Below, in pieces: positions 32,513-44,751 of a stretch of DNA of 64,000 nt. The DNA is taken from contig CM075937.1 of assembly GCA_038030265.1 (NCBI GenBank), positions 28,748,198 to 28,812,197 on the forward strand, written 5' to 3'. The first letter of the stretch is position 1, and the number at the start of each line of letters is the position of its first letter. The notes under the pieces were generated by a model. That model had not been told where the DNA came from. It searched no databases and saw nothing but the letters and a program-made list of their open reading frames with translations. The position numbers and the translations under genes were made by a program. The DNA comes from Corythucha ciliata (taxonomy: Eukaryota > Arthropoda > Insecta > Hemiptera > Tingidae).

Positions 32513-35320
32513 TCAGGCCTTCTGGTATCTACTCTTGGCCGTTTCTAGGGATACTTTAGCATCGTCCAAAATACTCTTTTTTAATCCTAATTTAAAGCTT
32601 TTAACGGCATTTTCAGCAGCACCATTACTCGACGGGTGATAAGCTGGAACCCGCACATGCTTTATCGCGTTTATCTTACAAAAATGATTAAATTCTGACG
32701 AACAAAATTGAGGTCCATTGTCCGAAACGATTGTTCGAGGAACGCCGAACCTCGAAAAGGTTTCTCGAAGCTTTTCCAATGTCGTCGTATTTGTGGTACT
32801 ACCCATGCTAAAGACTTCAGGCTATTTTGAAAATGAATCTGTTATTACAAGAAATTGTTTCCCGCGAAAAGGCCCGAGAAAATCGACATGAATCCGATCA
32901 AACGGGTATGCTGAACGGGTCCATTCTTTCAACTCTATTTTTGGTGGATTACTTCTTACTGCAAGACATGAAGAACAATTTTTAGCACATTTTTCAATGT
33001 CTGAGTCCATCGAGGGCCACCAAAAGTAGGACCGAGCCCGACTTTTCTTATATACTTACTATCATTTTTACTAAACCTTGATGACCCTGGTGTAACTCTT
33101 TCACGAGAGAATCGCGTAGTTTTAAGGGGATGACCAAACGATAACCCCACATTACAACTCCCTGCTCAATGTTCAGTTCATTTCTTTTACTGTAAAATGT
33201 TTTCAAATTGTCAGGAACGTTAGTTGGCCATAGAAATCATAGAGTTGTCTCATTTGCACATCTCGCCTTGAGTGTTTTCTTACATCCTCTAAGCTTATGG
33301 GTCCGGATAATGTGTTCTCGACCATGTTCACATACTCTCGGCGATTGAGCTCTTCATCTCCTTCTCCTGTACCAACTGGCAAACAAGAAAATCGATCCGC
33401 TAGATTCTTTGTACCCGAAATATGTTTAAAATCGTACGAAAATCCAGACATGTAAAGAGCCCACCTCTGAAGTCTTCCTGCCGCCATTTCAGGAATACCT
33501 TTCTTGTCGCCAAAGAGTGCTTCCAAAGGTTGATGATCCGAAACCAACGTAAACTTATTTCCCAATAAATATTGATAAAATTTCTTAGTTCCCCAGTATA
33601 TTGCTAAAGCTTATTTGTGAATCATAGAATAGTTTTCTTCTGCTGGAGATAGAATTCTCGAGGCAAATTCTATTGGTTTTTCTGACCCGTCCGGACACAC
33701 ATGTAACAAAACCGCCCCTAAGCCACACTTAGAAGCGTCGCAGTACAGCTTCAGCGGCATAGAAACCTCAAAAGGCATCAAAACCTGGCTCGAGGAAACT
33801 AAGGCCTTCACTTTATTGAAACTACATAGCTTCTTGTTTCCTGGTCCAACAAAATTTTGCTCCCTTTTTTAAAAGCTCGTATAATGGAGAAAGGTGAAAA
33901 GCAAAATGTTTGATGAAACGACTGTCCCCACTGTTCCAATGAAAGCCTTCAATTCTGAAACCGATTTCTGGGTCGCCATATCTTTGATCGCATTAATCTT
34001 ACTGTGATCCTTGTGAATACCTTTTTCATTTATAATATGTCCTAAAAACTTTATTTCTCGTTCGAAAAACTTGCATTTATTTACATTGAGTCGAAAACCA
34101 GCTGCTTGAAGTTTACTGAACACTGCCCGCAAATTCTTTTGATGTTCTTCTAAAGATTTGCCCACAACCACCACATCATCCAAGTAGTTTATGGCGCCCT
34201 CAGTTCCCTGTAAACATTTTTCCACGAGGCTCTGAAAGATTGACACCGCTGATTTCGTCCCGAAAGGCAACCTGTTCCCCTGGAAAACGCCCTTATGAGT
34301 AGACCAAGCTAAAAGCATTCTAGACTCTTCGTGCAGTTCAATTTGGTTATATGCCCTTACGAAATCCAATTTGGAGAAAAATTTTGACCCGCTTAAAGTT
34401 GCCCATATTTCTTCCAGACGTGGCAACGGATAGCTAACATCTTTTAAAAAGGGATTTACCGTAATTTTATAGTTCGCACAGAGATGCAAAGAATTGTCTG
34501 GTTTCAAAATTGGTACGAGCGGAGTTCCCCATGGGCTACTTTCTACTCTTGTTATCATGCCTTCTTTTTCCAATTTCTCCAACTCTTGGTCCACCAGACT
34601 CCTGAAAGCAAATGAAATCGCTCTGGGTCTGACAAATTTTGGACTCGCATTTGGTTTCAAATCAAGCTTAACTTTTTCATATTTGTACTTGCCCACGCCT
34701 TCCTTGAAGAGCTCAGCGAAATCGACCAATAACATATTCCGGAAGTTTGTTTGTTCGGTTTTCAGATTTTCACTTCGTTCACATACATTTACATCCAATT
34801 CAATCCCAAACAACTTTAACCAATTCCGTCCCATCAAACATTTTGACCCCTTTGGTGCCAGTACCAGGCTACAAGTCTTGACTTTTCCTTTCCATTTAGT
34901 CGTTCCTTTGATTAAACCGTCAGGACAAATTATTTCACCCCCGAAAGTTCTTAATTTAACGTCACATGGTTCGAGTTTGAGAAATTTGAACCGCGATAAA
35001 TAAATATGCCTGGGAATTATTGACACTCCTGCCCCAGTATCCACTTCCAGTTGTAACGATACCCCGGCGAACCACACATTAGCTATTATTGGGCTTACAA
35101 CATGTGGATAATCCACAAAATAAGTTTCAACGAACGACTGTTCTACACATATATCCCCCTCTTCATCCACTATATTCGTGGCTATTTTATTCTTCGGACA
35201 AACAGCCCTCAAATGCCCCACTTCTCCACATTTACGACAAGTAAAAGACTTGAAACGACAAAATTTGAACGAATGGTTCGTCCCTTCGTATGTTTCAAAT
35301 TCCTTGCAAAATCAATTTTT
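32513..35320 (-). pseudogene. Ty3/gypsy gag-end/pol on the minus strand
   Basis: In order on the minus strand: CCHC knuckle (CRKCGEVGHLRAVC, ~35240), aspartic protease (LEVDTGAGVSII, ~35040), RT with FFSKLDFVRAYNQI and YLDDVVV (~34180), RNase H (KLYCDASKCGLGAVLL ~33740; TLVSDHQPLEALF ~33550), integrase zinc region (CAKNCSSC, ~32980), and integrase core pieces with HVDFLGPF, IVSDNGPQF and NGAAENAV. Frame breaks occur near 33870, 33600, 33200, 33010 and 32815, so it cannot be active. The 3' end is truncated at ~32510 by LINE ORF1. Confidence 0.93.
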
Positions 35321-35460
35321 AAAATGTTGCACCCCCTCCCCTTATATTTTTATAATTTTAGTTGGGATAAAGAAATAGGATATTGATTTATGAAACTGTA
35401 GTTTGTGTAAGGAATTTGGAATTGGAATTTTGAATACAAGCAAGTATTGTATTTCTTCTA

Positions 35461-37649
35461 TTGCAGCGTTCCAAATTCTCATCAAGGGGAGCGTACATTT
35501 TATCCCTCGTACCTAAGGCAGTCGAAGAGTCAGATGAGGAGCCCGAAGATGAAATTAACAAAAAGATTGTGACAGAACCGGAAGAGGAAGACATTTTGAA
35601 TACATTTTTCGAGATGGCTGTCCCACAAGACCCCGAGAAACTTGAAACAATTTGCTTTGAAACTGTGCCCCAAATTTTTGACATCGACGAATGCCCCGAT
35701 TTCACCGAACTTTCAAACCTCGACGCCGAATTTATGGAAATCGTGGGTGATAATTGTACTAATACTGAAACCGGAGAACGTGAAAATGGTCCCACAGAGG
35801 AGACCTTTTCGCTCACGGCACCCACTATACCCCCTATCGCGACGGTCACATCATCATGTAACACAGACAAAAACGATGCCGAAGGTGTTGAAAAAACAAA
35901 GAAGAGGCTAGTCAATGAAAGAAAATCGCAAAAGTCAAAAAGGCCCTCAAGTTCGAAAAAGAAGAATACCAAAAATATGAAGAAAAATCAAAGGAAAGCG
36001 AAAGAATTTTTCAAGTGGGGAAAAAGCAAGTGTGGACATGTTGTGGATTTGCCCGAACCCAGCGATTTCCTTCCCGACGGTGATGACAGTGAAATTTCCT
36101 ACTTCAGCAACTTTTTCACAGATGGGTTACTGGACCACATTGTGGTGGAGACGAATAGGTACAGCGTTCAAAAAACGGGGGGCGCTGATCCGGTGAATGT
36201 TACCCGTCAGGATATACAAGATTTTATAGCTATCGAAATTATCATGGGGGTCGTCAAAATGGGAAGCTGGAGAGACTATTGGTCGAATAATCTGAGATGC
36301 AGCTTAGTTTCGGACATTATGCCTCGAAATAAATATGCAAAAATACGAAGATTTCTACATTTTGCCGACAACGAAAAAACTGATGAGGACCGCTTCTATA
36401 AAATCAGGCCAGTTGCGGAATATTTGAGACAGCGTTTCATAGAAATAGATGGTGTCGATCAGAAATTCTCCATCGATGAAATGATGGTAAAATATAAAGG
36501 CAAAAAGTCAGGATCTCGGAAACAGTACATACCAAAGAAACCCATAAAATAGGGTTTCAAGTTGTTCGCGCGTTGTGGCACTTCGGGCATTGTTTACGAC
36601 TTCTTTTATTAGGCCTGTTTTACACGAGTAAGTTTTTTGTTCAAAAATATGTTCAATCTGATCACAACCAGATGATTTGAGGTAGGAAACATCTGTCAAT
36701 TTTTTTCAAAATGGCTAATTTGTTCAAAAAACTTACTCGTGTAAAAGGGGCCTTACGCGGGAACCGATAGTTTCAGCCATGTCATATTTGACAACGCCGA
36801 GTTGGACGAGAGCTTTTCTTCTTAATGCGTGTTGGCTCTTGTGAAATCGATACGAAACCCCGCACTTTCCGTTTTTTCGACAATTTTTTTAGTTCTCACA
36901 ATCTTATGTACTGGTTGAGGTACTTTTATGGTATACTCTCCATTGGGACTCTAAGATCCAATAGGTTGGGCAGCAGTGCTACTCTTCTCAAAAGTGACAA
37001 AGAGTTGGCGAATGAAGGACGGGGAGCGCTCGACTCAGTTACGTGCCACAAAAGAAAAGTCACTATAGTGAAGTGGATGGACACAAAACCGGGGACTATA
37101 ATATCGTCATACGTTGGCGCAGAGCCTCTCTCATCGATCTCAAGGTATTCGAAAGAAGAGCGTCAGCGTACTCAAATTCCTTGTCCCCGCATCGTAAAGG
37201 AGTACAACTCATTTATGGGTGGAGTAGACAAGGCAGACATGATGGTCGATTTGTTCCGGACACCACTTCGTACTTTCAAGTGGTACATGGCGCTGTTTTC
37301 CCACCTCATAGATTTGGCCCTAAACAATGCATGGATTTTGAGAAACAAAAACAACCCTACTCCGAAAATCTCATTCAAGATCTTCAGGATGAATGTCGCG
37401 AATGCTTTACTTCATCACAAGGGGCTACGGATGGAAAAAAGGAAAGCGTCAAAAAACGACGACTCTGTGCCTCGGGTTTCTTGTGATGATGCAAGATTCG
37501 ACAACTTAGGTCATCTTCCCGTTTTTTCAGAGCGCGGAAAATGTCGTCTGTGCCATAAACAACAATCTTTCGTGGAGTGTCGAAAAATTAAAGTTCGCCT
37601 TTGCCTCCAGAAGGAGCGCAACTGCTTTTTGAAATACCACGAAAAGTGA
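35461..37649 (+). pseudogene. piggyBac transposase, interrupted
   Basis: Starts after a splice acceptor (ctattgcag, ending 35466). The first ~180 residues are acidic then Lys-rich. The DDE_Tnp_1_7 domain follows: ISYFSNFFTDGLLDHIVVET, IEIIMGVVKMGSWRDYW, first catalytic Asp in FSIDEMMVKYKG. A stop at 36550 and a 141-bp MITE at 36612-36752 break the frame. The rest shows FFDNFF (second Asp), GTLRSNRL, SDKELANEGRGALD, FMGGVDKADMMVDLFRT (third Asp) and a C-terminal Cys-rich domain (CRLCHKQQ, CRKIKVRLC) to TGA at 37647-37649. No TTAA-flanked end pair was confirmed. Confidence 0.92.
36612..36752. mobile_element. PIF/Harbinger-type MITE (141 bp)
   Basis: Inverted ends GGCCTGTTTTACACGAGTAA and its complement (with small differences) flanked by TTA at 36609-36611 and 36753-36755. 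Inserted in the piggyBac coding region. TTA duplications and GG-starting ends fit PIF/Harbinger. Confidence 0.85.
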
Positions 37650-38777
37650 GTTCCTTCCTTGATATTTTGATATTTTTATGTTTTATAATTTTATTAATAT
37701 ATTACTTTATTCATTTTCCGTCTAATTCGCATCTCAATTACTCTTCCGGTGTTGAAAGCAGTTATAAGTTTCGATTTTTTTGTTTTCCAGGCACACAGTT
37801 TCAGACCAAGGTGACACCCATTTAAATTTAGCCTATAAAATGTATTCATAATATATATACACACATTTCACCTGTTATGTGTCTTGAACATGTTGGTTCT
37901 CCCAAATTTGAAAAAGGTTGAAGGATTACCCAGAAAAACTATTGTTGGGCCGAAAAGGGTTAAAGATGTAATCGAGTGTGATGGATTGTCTCGGAACCTA
38001 TATTGTCGGTGCGACTTATCGAAGAAAATGGCTTCAGAGTAACTTTTGTCAACGGGACTGTCAAAATTAGTAAAAATGGCGTGAATACGATGGGGAAGCG
38101 AGGTTCGATTTTTCAAAGGTAATTCGACTCATAACAAATAAGAAGGTTAGAACCCACCTCACCCCCTTTCAATGTTTAGAAGAAGTAAAGGAGGAGTCTA
38201 GTCTCCAACTTCTGCAGTTTCGTTTAGATATATTGTGTTGGTTAAAGTGAATAGTCCCTCGCTTTTTTATTTATTTATTTTTTCGGAGATTAGAAAAATG
38301 GCTCGTGAACTTGGTGAAGTAAAGGCTCACAAAGAAGGAGAAGCCAGCTTTAAAAAAAACCATGTTGATATTGTTCTACGATGATCGTTGTAGATTGCAG
38401 TCATCGCAGAAAAACTGTAGCGGCTGAATTGAATACGAATATGTCAAAGAAGAAAGGGCAGTCGTTTCTGGTACACCGAACACTGAATCCCACCAAAAAC
38501 TTTAAAAAAACACACACAGTGTAGTGAGCTCAACGGCCAGATAATAAGTTTTCATGGGTGATGGTGATACTCACAGTTTCACAAGTGCTGTACACCGCAC
38601 CCTGTGTCTGGAGTTTGCTTGTCACCCGAAAGTCATCAATTTCGACTAATCCCGGAAGAAACCAAACCCGACATTCGTGTGCTTTTGACGGTGGTCTCTG
38701 GAGGGTGTAAATGTGTCGAACACGTCTGTTATGACTTCAAAAGCATAATTTATTATAATCAACTCATAAATAAACGA
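37650..38777. other. Non-coding stretch after piggyBac
   Basis: AT-rich, with no supportable gene. AAAAGGGTTAA at 37954-37963 could be a piggyBac end (GGG next to TTAA), but a matching left end was not found. Confidence 0.4.
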
Positions 38778-39206
38778 TTTAAATATGCCGACTAGTTTCG
38801 GGGTAAGTGCACCCCATTTTCAAGGCATCCGTAGTTCGAAAACAACTTACAGGAGACATAACCACAATTAGCCTCAGTTCTCAAAAACAACCAACAAACA
38901 GCAAAATACTCACATTTCCCCGTCACATGTCAATAAACACACACTTCCAAATAATCCTGTTGATGGATAGGTACCACAAGGAAACTTGTCTCCTCACTAA
39001 ACGCTCTAAATACAACGATAATCATTCAAGATTGGGAGCCCCTCTCCCTCAACCCATTCTCGTATCTGTTTTTCCCACCGCTTCTCTTATACATTGCTAA
39101 AACATTACAATACGGTTCTACCCCCATACTATCCAACTGGAAATTGACAGTTTCCCCCCCATATTACGTGGTGCACTTACCCCGAAACTAGTCGGCATAT
39201 TTAAAA
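38778..39206. mobile_element. Inverted-repeat element (~430 bp)
   Basis: Ends carry ATGCCGACTAGTTTCGGGGT and its complement over ~36 bases, plus AAGTGCACC. The interior is AT-rich and non-coding. The phrase resembles inverted modules often found next to Penelope-like or other retroelements; class unknown. Confidence 0.65.
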
Positions 39207-39289
39207 AATATAATAAAATAATTTTATACTCAAATAATTAATCAATTCAGTAGTTTGCCAGAGGATAGAAAAGCAACTAGAATTTTATA

Positions 39290-41697
39290 AATTGTTTCGA
39301 CTGATGTATGTGGGCCTATCTACCCATTGTCTCACGACGGAATGGCGTACATTATCACATTCATTGATCACCTTTCACATTTTGCAGTGGTTTACACAAT
39401 GCGCCGAAAGTCTGAATCATTCGAGCTATTTAAACGTTTTGAAGCTCATGTCACGTCAAAATTTGGTTCAAAAATTCATATGCTTCGTTGCGATAATGGC
39501 GGGGAATTTTCATCGGGGAAATTCAAAAGTTTTTGTTCAGAACGAAGAATTTCGGTTCATTATAATTGTCCTCGTACTCCAGAACAGAACGGTCAAAACA
39601 ATGGACAAAAGTTTTTGGAGCGAGGCTGTAAGGTCGGCAAATTTTATAATTAATAGACGTCCGACCACAACGCTTTCAAAATCAGAAACTCCTGCCGAAG
39701 CCTGGTTTGGTTATAAACCTGATCTTTCACAAATCAAAAATTTTGGGTCACTAGTGTTTGTACGAACTTCAAAAGAACATTTGAAAAAGCTGGAAGAGCG
39801 CAGTAGAGCTCATGAAATGGTTGGGCACTCGCCTACTGGATACAGACTTTGGGATTTCTAAAATAAGAAAATAATTATTGCTCGTGACGTAATTTTTGAT
39901 GAATTGAAAAAGGCAGAATGCAAAATAGAAGAAAAAGTATGTAACAATAATCATAATTTTCTATTTTTCGAAAACGACAGTCAAGAACCGGAAATCGAAC
40001 AAGAAAGTCGTGAAACAGAAAGTCAAGAGATGCTGGAACATCGCGAAACAGAGGGACAGGTCGTTGAGGAAGAAGTCGAGGAAGTTAGTCGCCCTCGAAG
40101 AGAAATTTGACGACCACTGTGGATGAGTGACTATGAGTCAAATTTCGATGTGATAGAAGCATTGCTTTCAGGTGATATTGCTGGGAATGCACCACAAACG
40201 TACAGAGAGGCCGTAAAACTCGGAGAAGGATGGGAAGAGGCAATAGCTGACGAGTTAAATGCACTAAAGAAAAATGAAACCTGGGAAATTATCGACAAAC
40301 CAGTAGGAGTCAAAATAATTGATTCCAGGTGGATATTCAGAGAAAAATAGGTCAATGAAGAAAAAGTGAAGCGAGCTGGTTTGGTCGCTTGAGGTTATCT
40401 TCAAGAAAATATAACTGACGAGTTGTATTCACCGGTTGCACGGATGGTTACTTTTCGGACTCTTTTATCTGTAGCTGTCGAAAAGGGTTACTACTTTAAT
40501 CATTTTGATGTGAAATGCGCTTTCCTTTATGGTTTTCTTCTAAAGCCAGTTTACATGGAACCTCCAGAAGGTCTCAATTTTGAAAGTGGAATGGTGTGTC
40601 GGCTACAAAGGGCTCTGTATGGCCTGAAAGAAGCCCCTAAAAGATGGAATGAAAGATTGCACCAAACTTTAACGCAATTCAACTTTACTAGGTCAACTGC
40701 CGATCCTTGTTTGTATTTAAAAGGTAAAATCTATGTTTTAGTATACGTAGATGACTTCTGGATAGTAGCACTTGAAGAAAAAGACCTAGAAAGTATGTCA
40801 AAATTATTAGAAAAGGTATACGAAATCAAAAATTTAACGAACAAAAGGCAAATAAAGTTTTTAGGCATTGAAATTAGCGAAACACCGGACGGACTGTTCT
40901 TGTCTCAAACTAAAGCAATAGCAAAATTAGTTGATTTTATTTCGAGTCAATATGACGCTAAACCAGTTTCTTTACCTATGAAACCAAAATTAAAATTGAA
41001 AGTAGATCCAGGTGACGGGAAAACCAGAAAGAAGTTACCGTTTAGACAACTAGTAGGCGGACTGATGTATATTATGCTTGGAACTAGACCTGACATATCG
41101 TATGCCGTTCACTAGTTTAGTACTTTACAAGACAGGTACACTGAAGAACACTGGAAATTGTTGAAGGAAGTCCTTCGCTATTTGAAAGGGACCAAAGACG
41201 TCGGACTACTCTACCGCAAGCAAGAACTATCGACAGGACTACTGGGGTTCGCTGACGCTGACTACACCAATGATGAAAGGGATAGACGAAGTATTTCGGG
41301 ATTCCTCATTCAAGTATTTGGAAACATCGTCGTTTGGAGAACGAAAAAGCAACCTTTTGTTACTCTTTCGAGTGCCGAAGCTGAATTCGTCGCCTTGACT
41401 ACGGCAGTAACAGAAGGCAAGTTTCTGATCAAACTTCTTGAAGAATTGCTTGGAAGGAAAATCACTCCCGTGACCATAAGAGAAGACAACCAATCAAGCA
41501 TCAAAATGGCAACGACTCTTGAAACTCGAAGGACGAAAACACATTGATGTCCGCTTTCACTTCATCCGAGACGAAATACTCAAAGGAATCGTTTCCCTGG
41601 AGTACATTCCTACTCAAGATCAGGTTGCAGACGTCTTAATGAAAGCTCTGTCTCTACCGCTGTTCAGGAAGTTCTGCTTTCTATTTGGACTGATGTG
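39290..41697 (+). pseudogene. Ty1/copia pol (integrase, RT, RNase H)
   Basis: The integrase core begins near 39295 with STDVCGPI and YIITFIDHLSHFAVV; the second Asp is in LRCDNGGEFSS. The expected QNGVAER segment reads QNGQNNG, so the catalytic Glu is lost at a small deletion and frameshift near 39600. A linker (YRLWDF stop, then an acidic stretch) leads to RT: NHFDVKCAFLYG, ALYGLKEAPKRWN and YVDDFWIVAL. RNase H ends with WRTKKQPFVTLSSAEAEFVA and HIDVRFHFIRDEI, and the frame stops at ~41697. Stops lie near 39860, 40108, 40348 and 41113. Copia polyproteins normally read as one frame, so this copy is dead. Confidence 0.93.
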
Positions 41698-41699
41698 AC

Positions 41700-42325
41700 G
41701 AGGCTGACACCTGTCAAAATTATCCCTTCAAAATTATAAAAATAACGATCCCCTCCTCATATGATTGAGAGGTAGGGATAAAAACATAAAAAAAATAAGA
41801 AAAAAGTCAGTCAGTCTAGATCGGGCACGAGATCAGAAAGACACGAAAAAGAAAGAGTAAACTTTCACGGGGGCAAGGAGGACCGCTATAGTGATACCAG
41901 AATACGGAAGTCACACGACAAGTGACACAGAAAGAACACACCGTCAACTTACACCACATCAGAAGAGAACGGCCTGACACACACGGCCAAGGTTAGAAAA
42001 CGGAGTCACACGAAGTGAGGAACACTAGAAAAGTCGACACCAAAAAAGTGATCACCGAGAAGTCGCGGAGAAGCCCGCCTTGCTCGCCGTCCACTCGTCA
42101 ACATCCCCAGTCACCTCACTCACACCAATCACATCACTTACACAAGTCACATACACTTACACCTACCCCACCCCTCAATCAGTGGCGTTAAATCAAAGGA
42201 AGCCGGAAGAAGAAAACACAGAGGTTAGTCAATTTGACTCTCCCCTTGGCTTAAGACGCCCCACTAATTGATCCTTGATCAAAATTTCAGCTATCGTTCA
42301 GCAATAAAGAAGTTCGTTAATATAT
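41700..42325 (+). repeat. Copia 3' region and LTR, left part (boundary approximate)
   Basis: Follows the pol stop directly; ends near a CAATAAAG polyadenylation-like signal (~42302) and is then cut by element 2. The likely remainder begins at 57311. The LTR start is not resolved. Confidence 0.45.
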
Positions 42326-42513
42326 ACGGGCGTGAACTTAGCCCCCTTTTAGCCCCTTTTTGGAAGGTCAATTCTATGAACAGCAAATTCAGACGCTAAT
42401 ATTTTTCTAAACCCCGGAAAACTACTCTAAAGCAAGCAAATAAAGATGCTAACTAACTATATATTCACTATATCCCGTTCTACACACAACAAAATACGAT
42501 ACTTTTAACCTTA

Positions 42514-44590
42514 TTAATCATGACAGTCTAGATAACCGTTTGTTGCCAATGAAAAATAAAAGACTGGCTGAAAATGAAGAATCTGGGCAGTTTTCACACT
42601 TCCTACCACCCCAGCTTCCAAGTCCGGCGACAGAATTGCCTCAAAATTTGACCACACGTCCTTTAAAGTATGCTGATTCGAGTGATATGGGTCGCTAAAG
42701 TGGTCGGTACCAAAATAAGACAATGAAAAATAAAATACTGGCTGAAAATGAACGATCTGAGCAGTTCTCACACTTCCTACCACCCCAGCTTCCAAGTCCG
42801 GCGACAGAATTGCCTCAAAATTTGACCACACGTCCTTTAAACTATGCTGATTCGAGTGATATGGGTCGCTGAAGTGGTCGGTCCCCAAATAAGACAATGA
42901 TAAATAAAAGACTGGCTGAAAATGAACGATCTGGGCAGTTTTCACACTTCCTACCACCCCAGCTTCCAAGTCCGGCGACAGAATTGCCTCAAAATTTGAC
43001 CACACGTCCTTTAAACTATGCTGATTCGAGTGATATGGGTCGCTGAAGTGGTCGGTCCCCAAATAAGACAATGATAAATAAAAGACTGGCTGAAAATGAA
43101 CGATCTTGGCGGTTTTCACACTTCCTACCACCCCAGCTTCCAAGTCCGGCGACAGAATTGCCTCAAAATTTGACCACACGTCCTTTAAAGTATGCTGATT
43201 CGAGTGATATGGGTCGCTAAAGTGGTCGGTACCAAAATAAGACAATGAAAAATAAAAGACTGGCTGAAAATGAACGATCTGGGCAGTTTTCACACTTCCT
43301 ACCACCCCAGCTTCCAAGTCCGGCGACAGAATTGCCTCAAAATTTGACCACACGTCCTTTAAACTATGCTGATTCGAGTGATATGGGTCGCTGAAGTGGT
43401 CGGTCCCCAAATAAGACAATGATAAATAAAAGACTGGCTGAAAATGAACGATCTGGGCAGTTTTCACACTTCCTACCACCCCAGCTTCCAAGTCCGGCGA
43501 CAGAATTGCCTCAAAATTTGACCACACGTCCTTTAAACTATGCTGATTCGAGTGATATGGGTCGCTGAAGTGGTCGGTCCCCAAATAAGACAATGATAAA
43601 TAAAAGACTGGCTGAAAATGAACGATCTGGGCAGTTTTCACACTTCCTACCACCCCAGCTTCCAAGTCCGGCGACAGAATTGCCTCAAAATTTGACCACA
43701 CGTCCTTTAAACTATGCTGATTCGAGTGATATGGGTCGCTGAAGTGGTCGGTCCCCAAATAAGACAATGATAAATAAAAGACTGGCTGAAAATGAACGAT
43801 CTTGGCGGTTTTCACACTTCCTACCACCCCAGCTTCCAAGTCCGGCGACAGAATTGCCTCAAAATTTGACCACACGTCCTTTAAAGTATGCTGATTCGAG
43901 TGATATGGGTCGCTAAAGTGGTCGGTACCAAAATAAGACAATGAAAAATAAAAGACTGGCTGAAAATGAACGATCTGGGCAGTTTTCACACTTCCTACCA
44001 CCCCAGCTTCCAAGTCCGGCGACAGAATTGCCTCAAAATTTGACCACACGTCCTTTAAAGTATGCTGATTCGAGTGATATGGGTCGCTGAAGTGGTCGGT
44101 ACCAAAATAAGACAATGAAAAATAAAAGACTGGCTGAAAATGAACGATCTGGGCAGTTTTCACACTTCCTACCACCCCAGCTTCCAAGTCCGGCGACAGA
44201 ATTGCCTCAAAATTTGACCACACGTCCTTTAAACTATGCTTATTCGAGTGATATGGGTCGCTGAAGTGGTCGGTCCCAAATAAGACAATGATAAATAAAA
44301 GACTGGCTGAAAATGAACGATCTGGGCAGTTTTCACACTTCCTACCACCCCAGCTTCCAAGTCCGGCGACAGAATTGCCTCAAAATTTGACCACACGTCC
44401 TTTGAACTATGCTGATTCGAGTGATATGGGTCGCTGAAGTGGTCGGTACCCAAATAAGACAATGAAAAATAAAAGACTGGCTGAAAATGAACGATCTGGG
44501 CAGTTTTCACACTTCCTACCACCCCAGCTTCCAAGTCCGGCGACAGAATTGCCTCAAAATTTGACCACACGTCCTTCAAAGTGTGCTGAT
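42514..44590 (-). repeat. Left 174-bp tandem array of element 2
   Basis: About 12 head-to-tail units of 174 bases in three main variants. The period is a multiple of three and one minus-strand frame is free of stops, giving 569- and 116-residue open frames separated by a one-base deletion near 44268. Variant order forms a higher-order pattern (K-type, Q-type, Q/F-type). The frame runs toward the element end and stops at the unique terminal sequence. Confidence 0.95.
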
Positions 44591-44680
44591 TCGAATGATA
44601 TATTATATTGAAAAAATGATATGATGTATTGATAAAATTGTTAAACGCAAGTACTGATTAAAAAAAAAAATAAATCAATC

Positions 44681-44719
44681 TTATTCTACGGCCTCCTGAT
44701 TTTGTGCCGGTGGGCCGTT

Positions 44720-44751
<32 letters not shown>

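Noticed and set aside
37954..37963. GGGTTAA as right end of piggyBac
   Set aside because: No matching TTAACCC-type left end was found upstream of 35461, so the boundary is unsupported.
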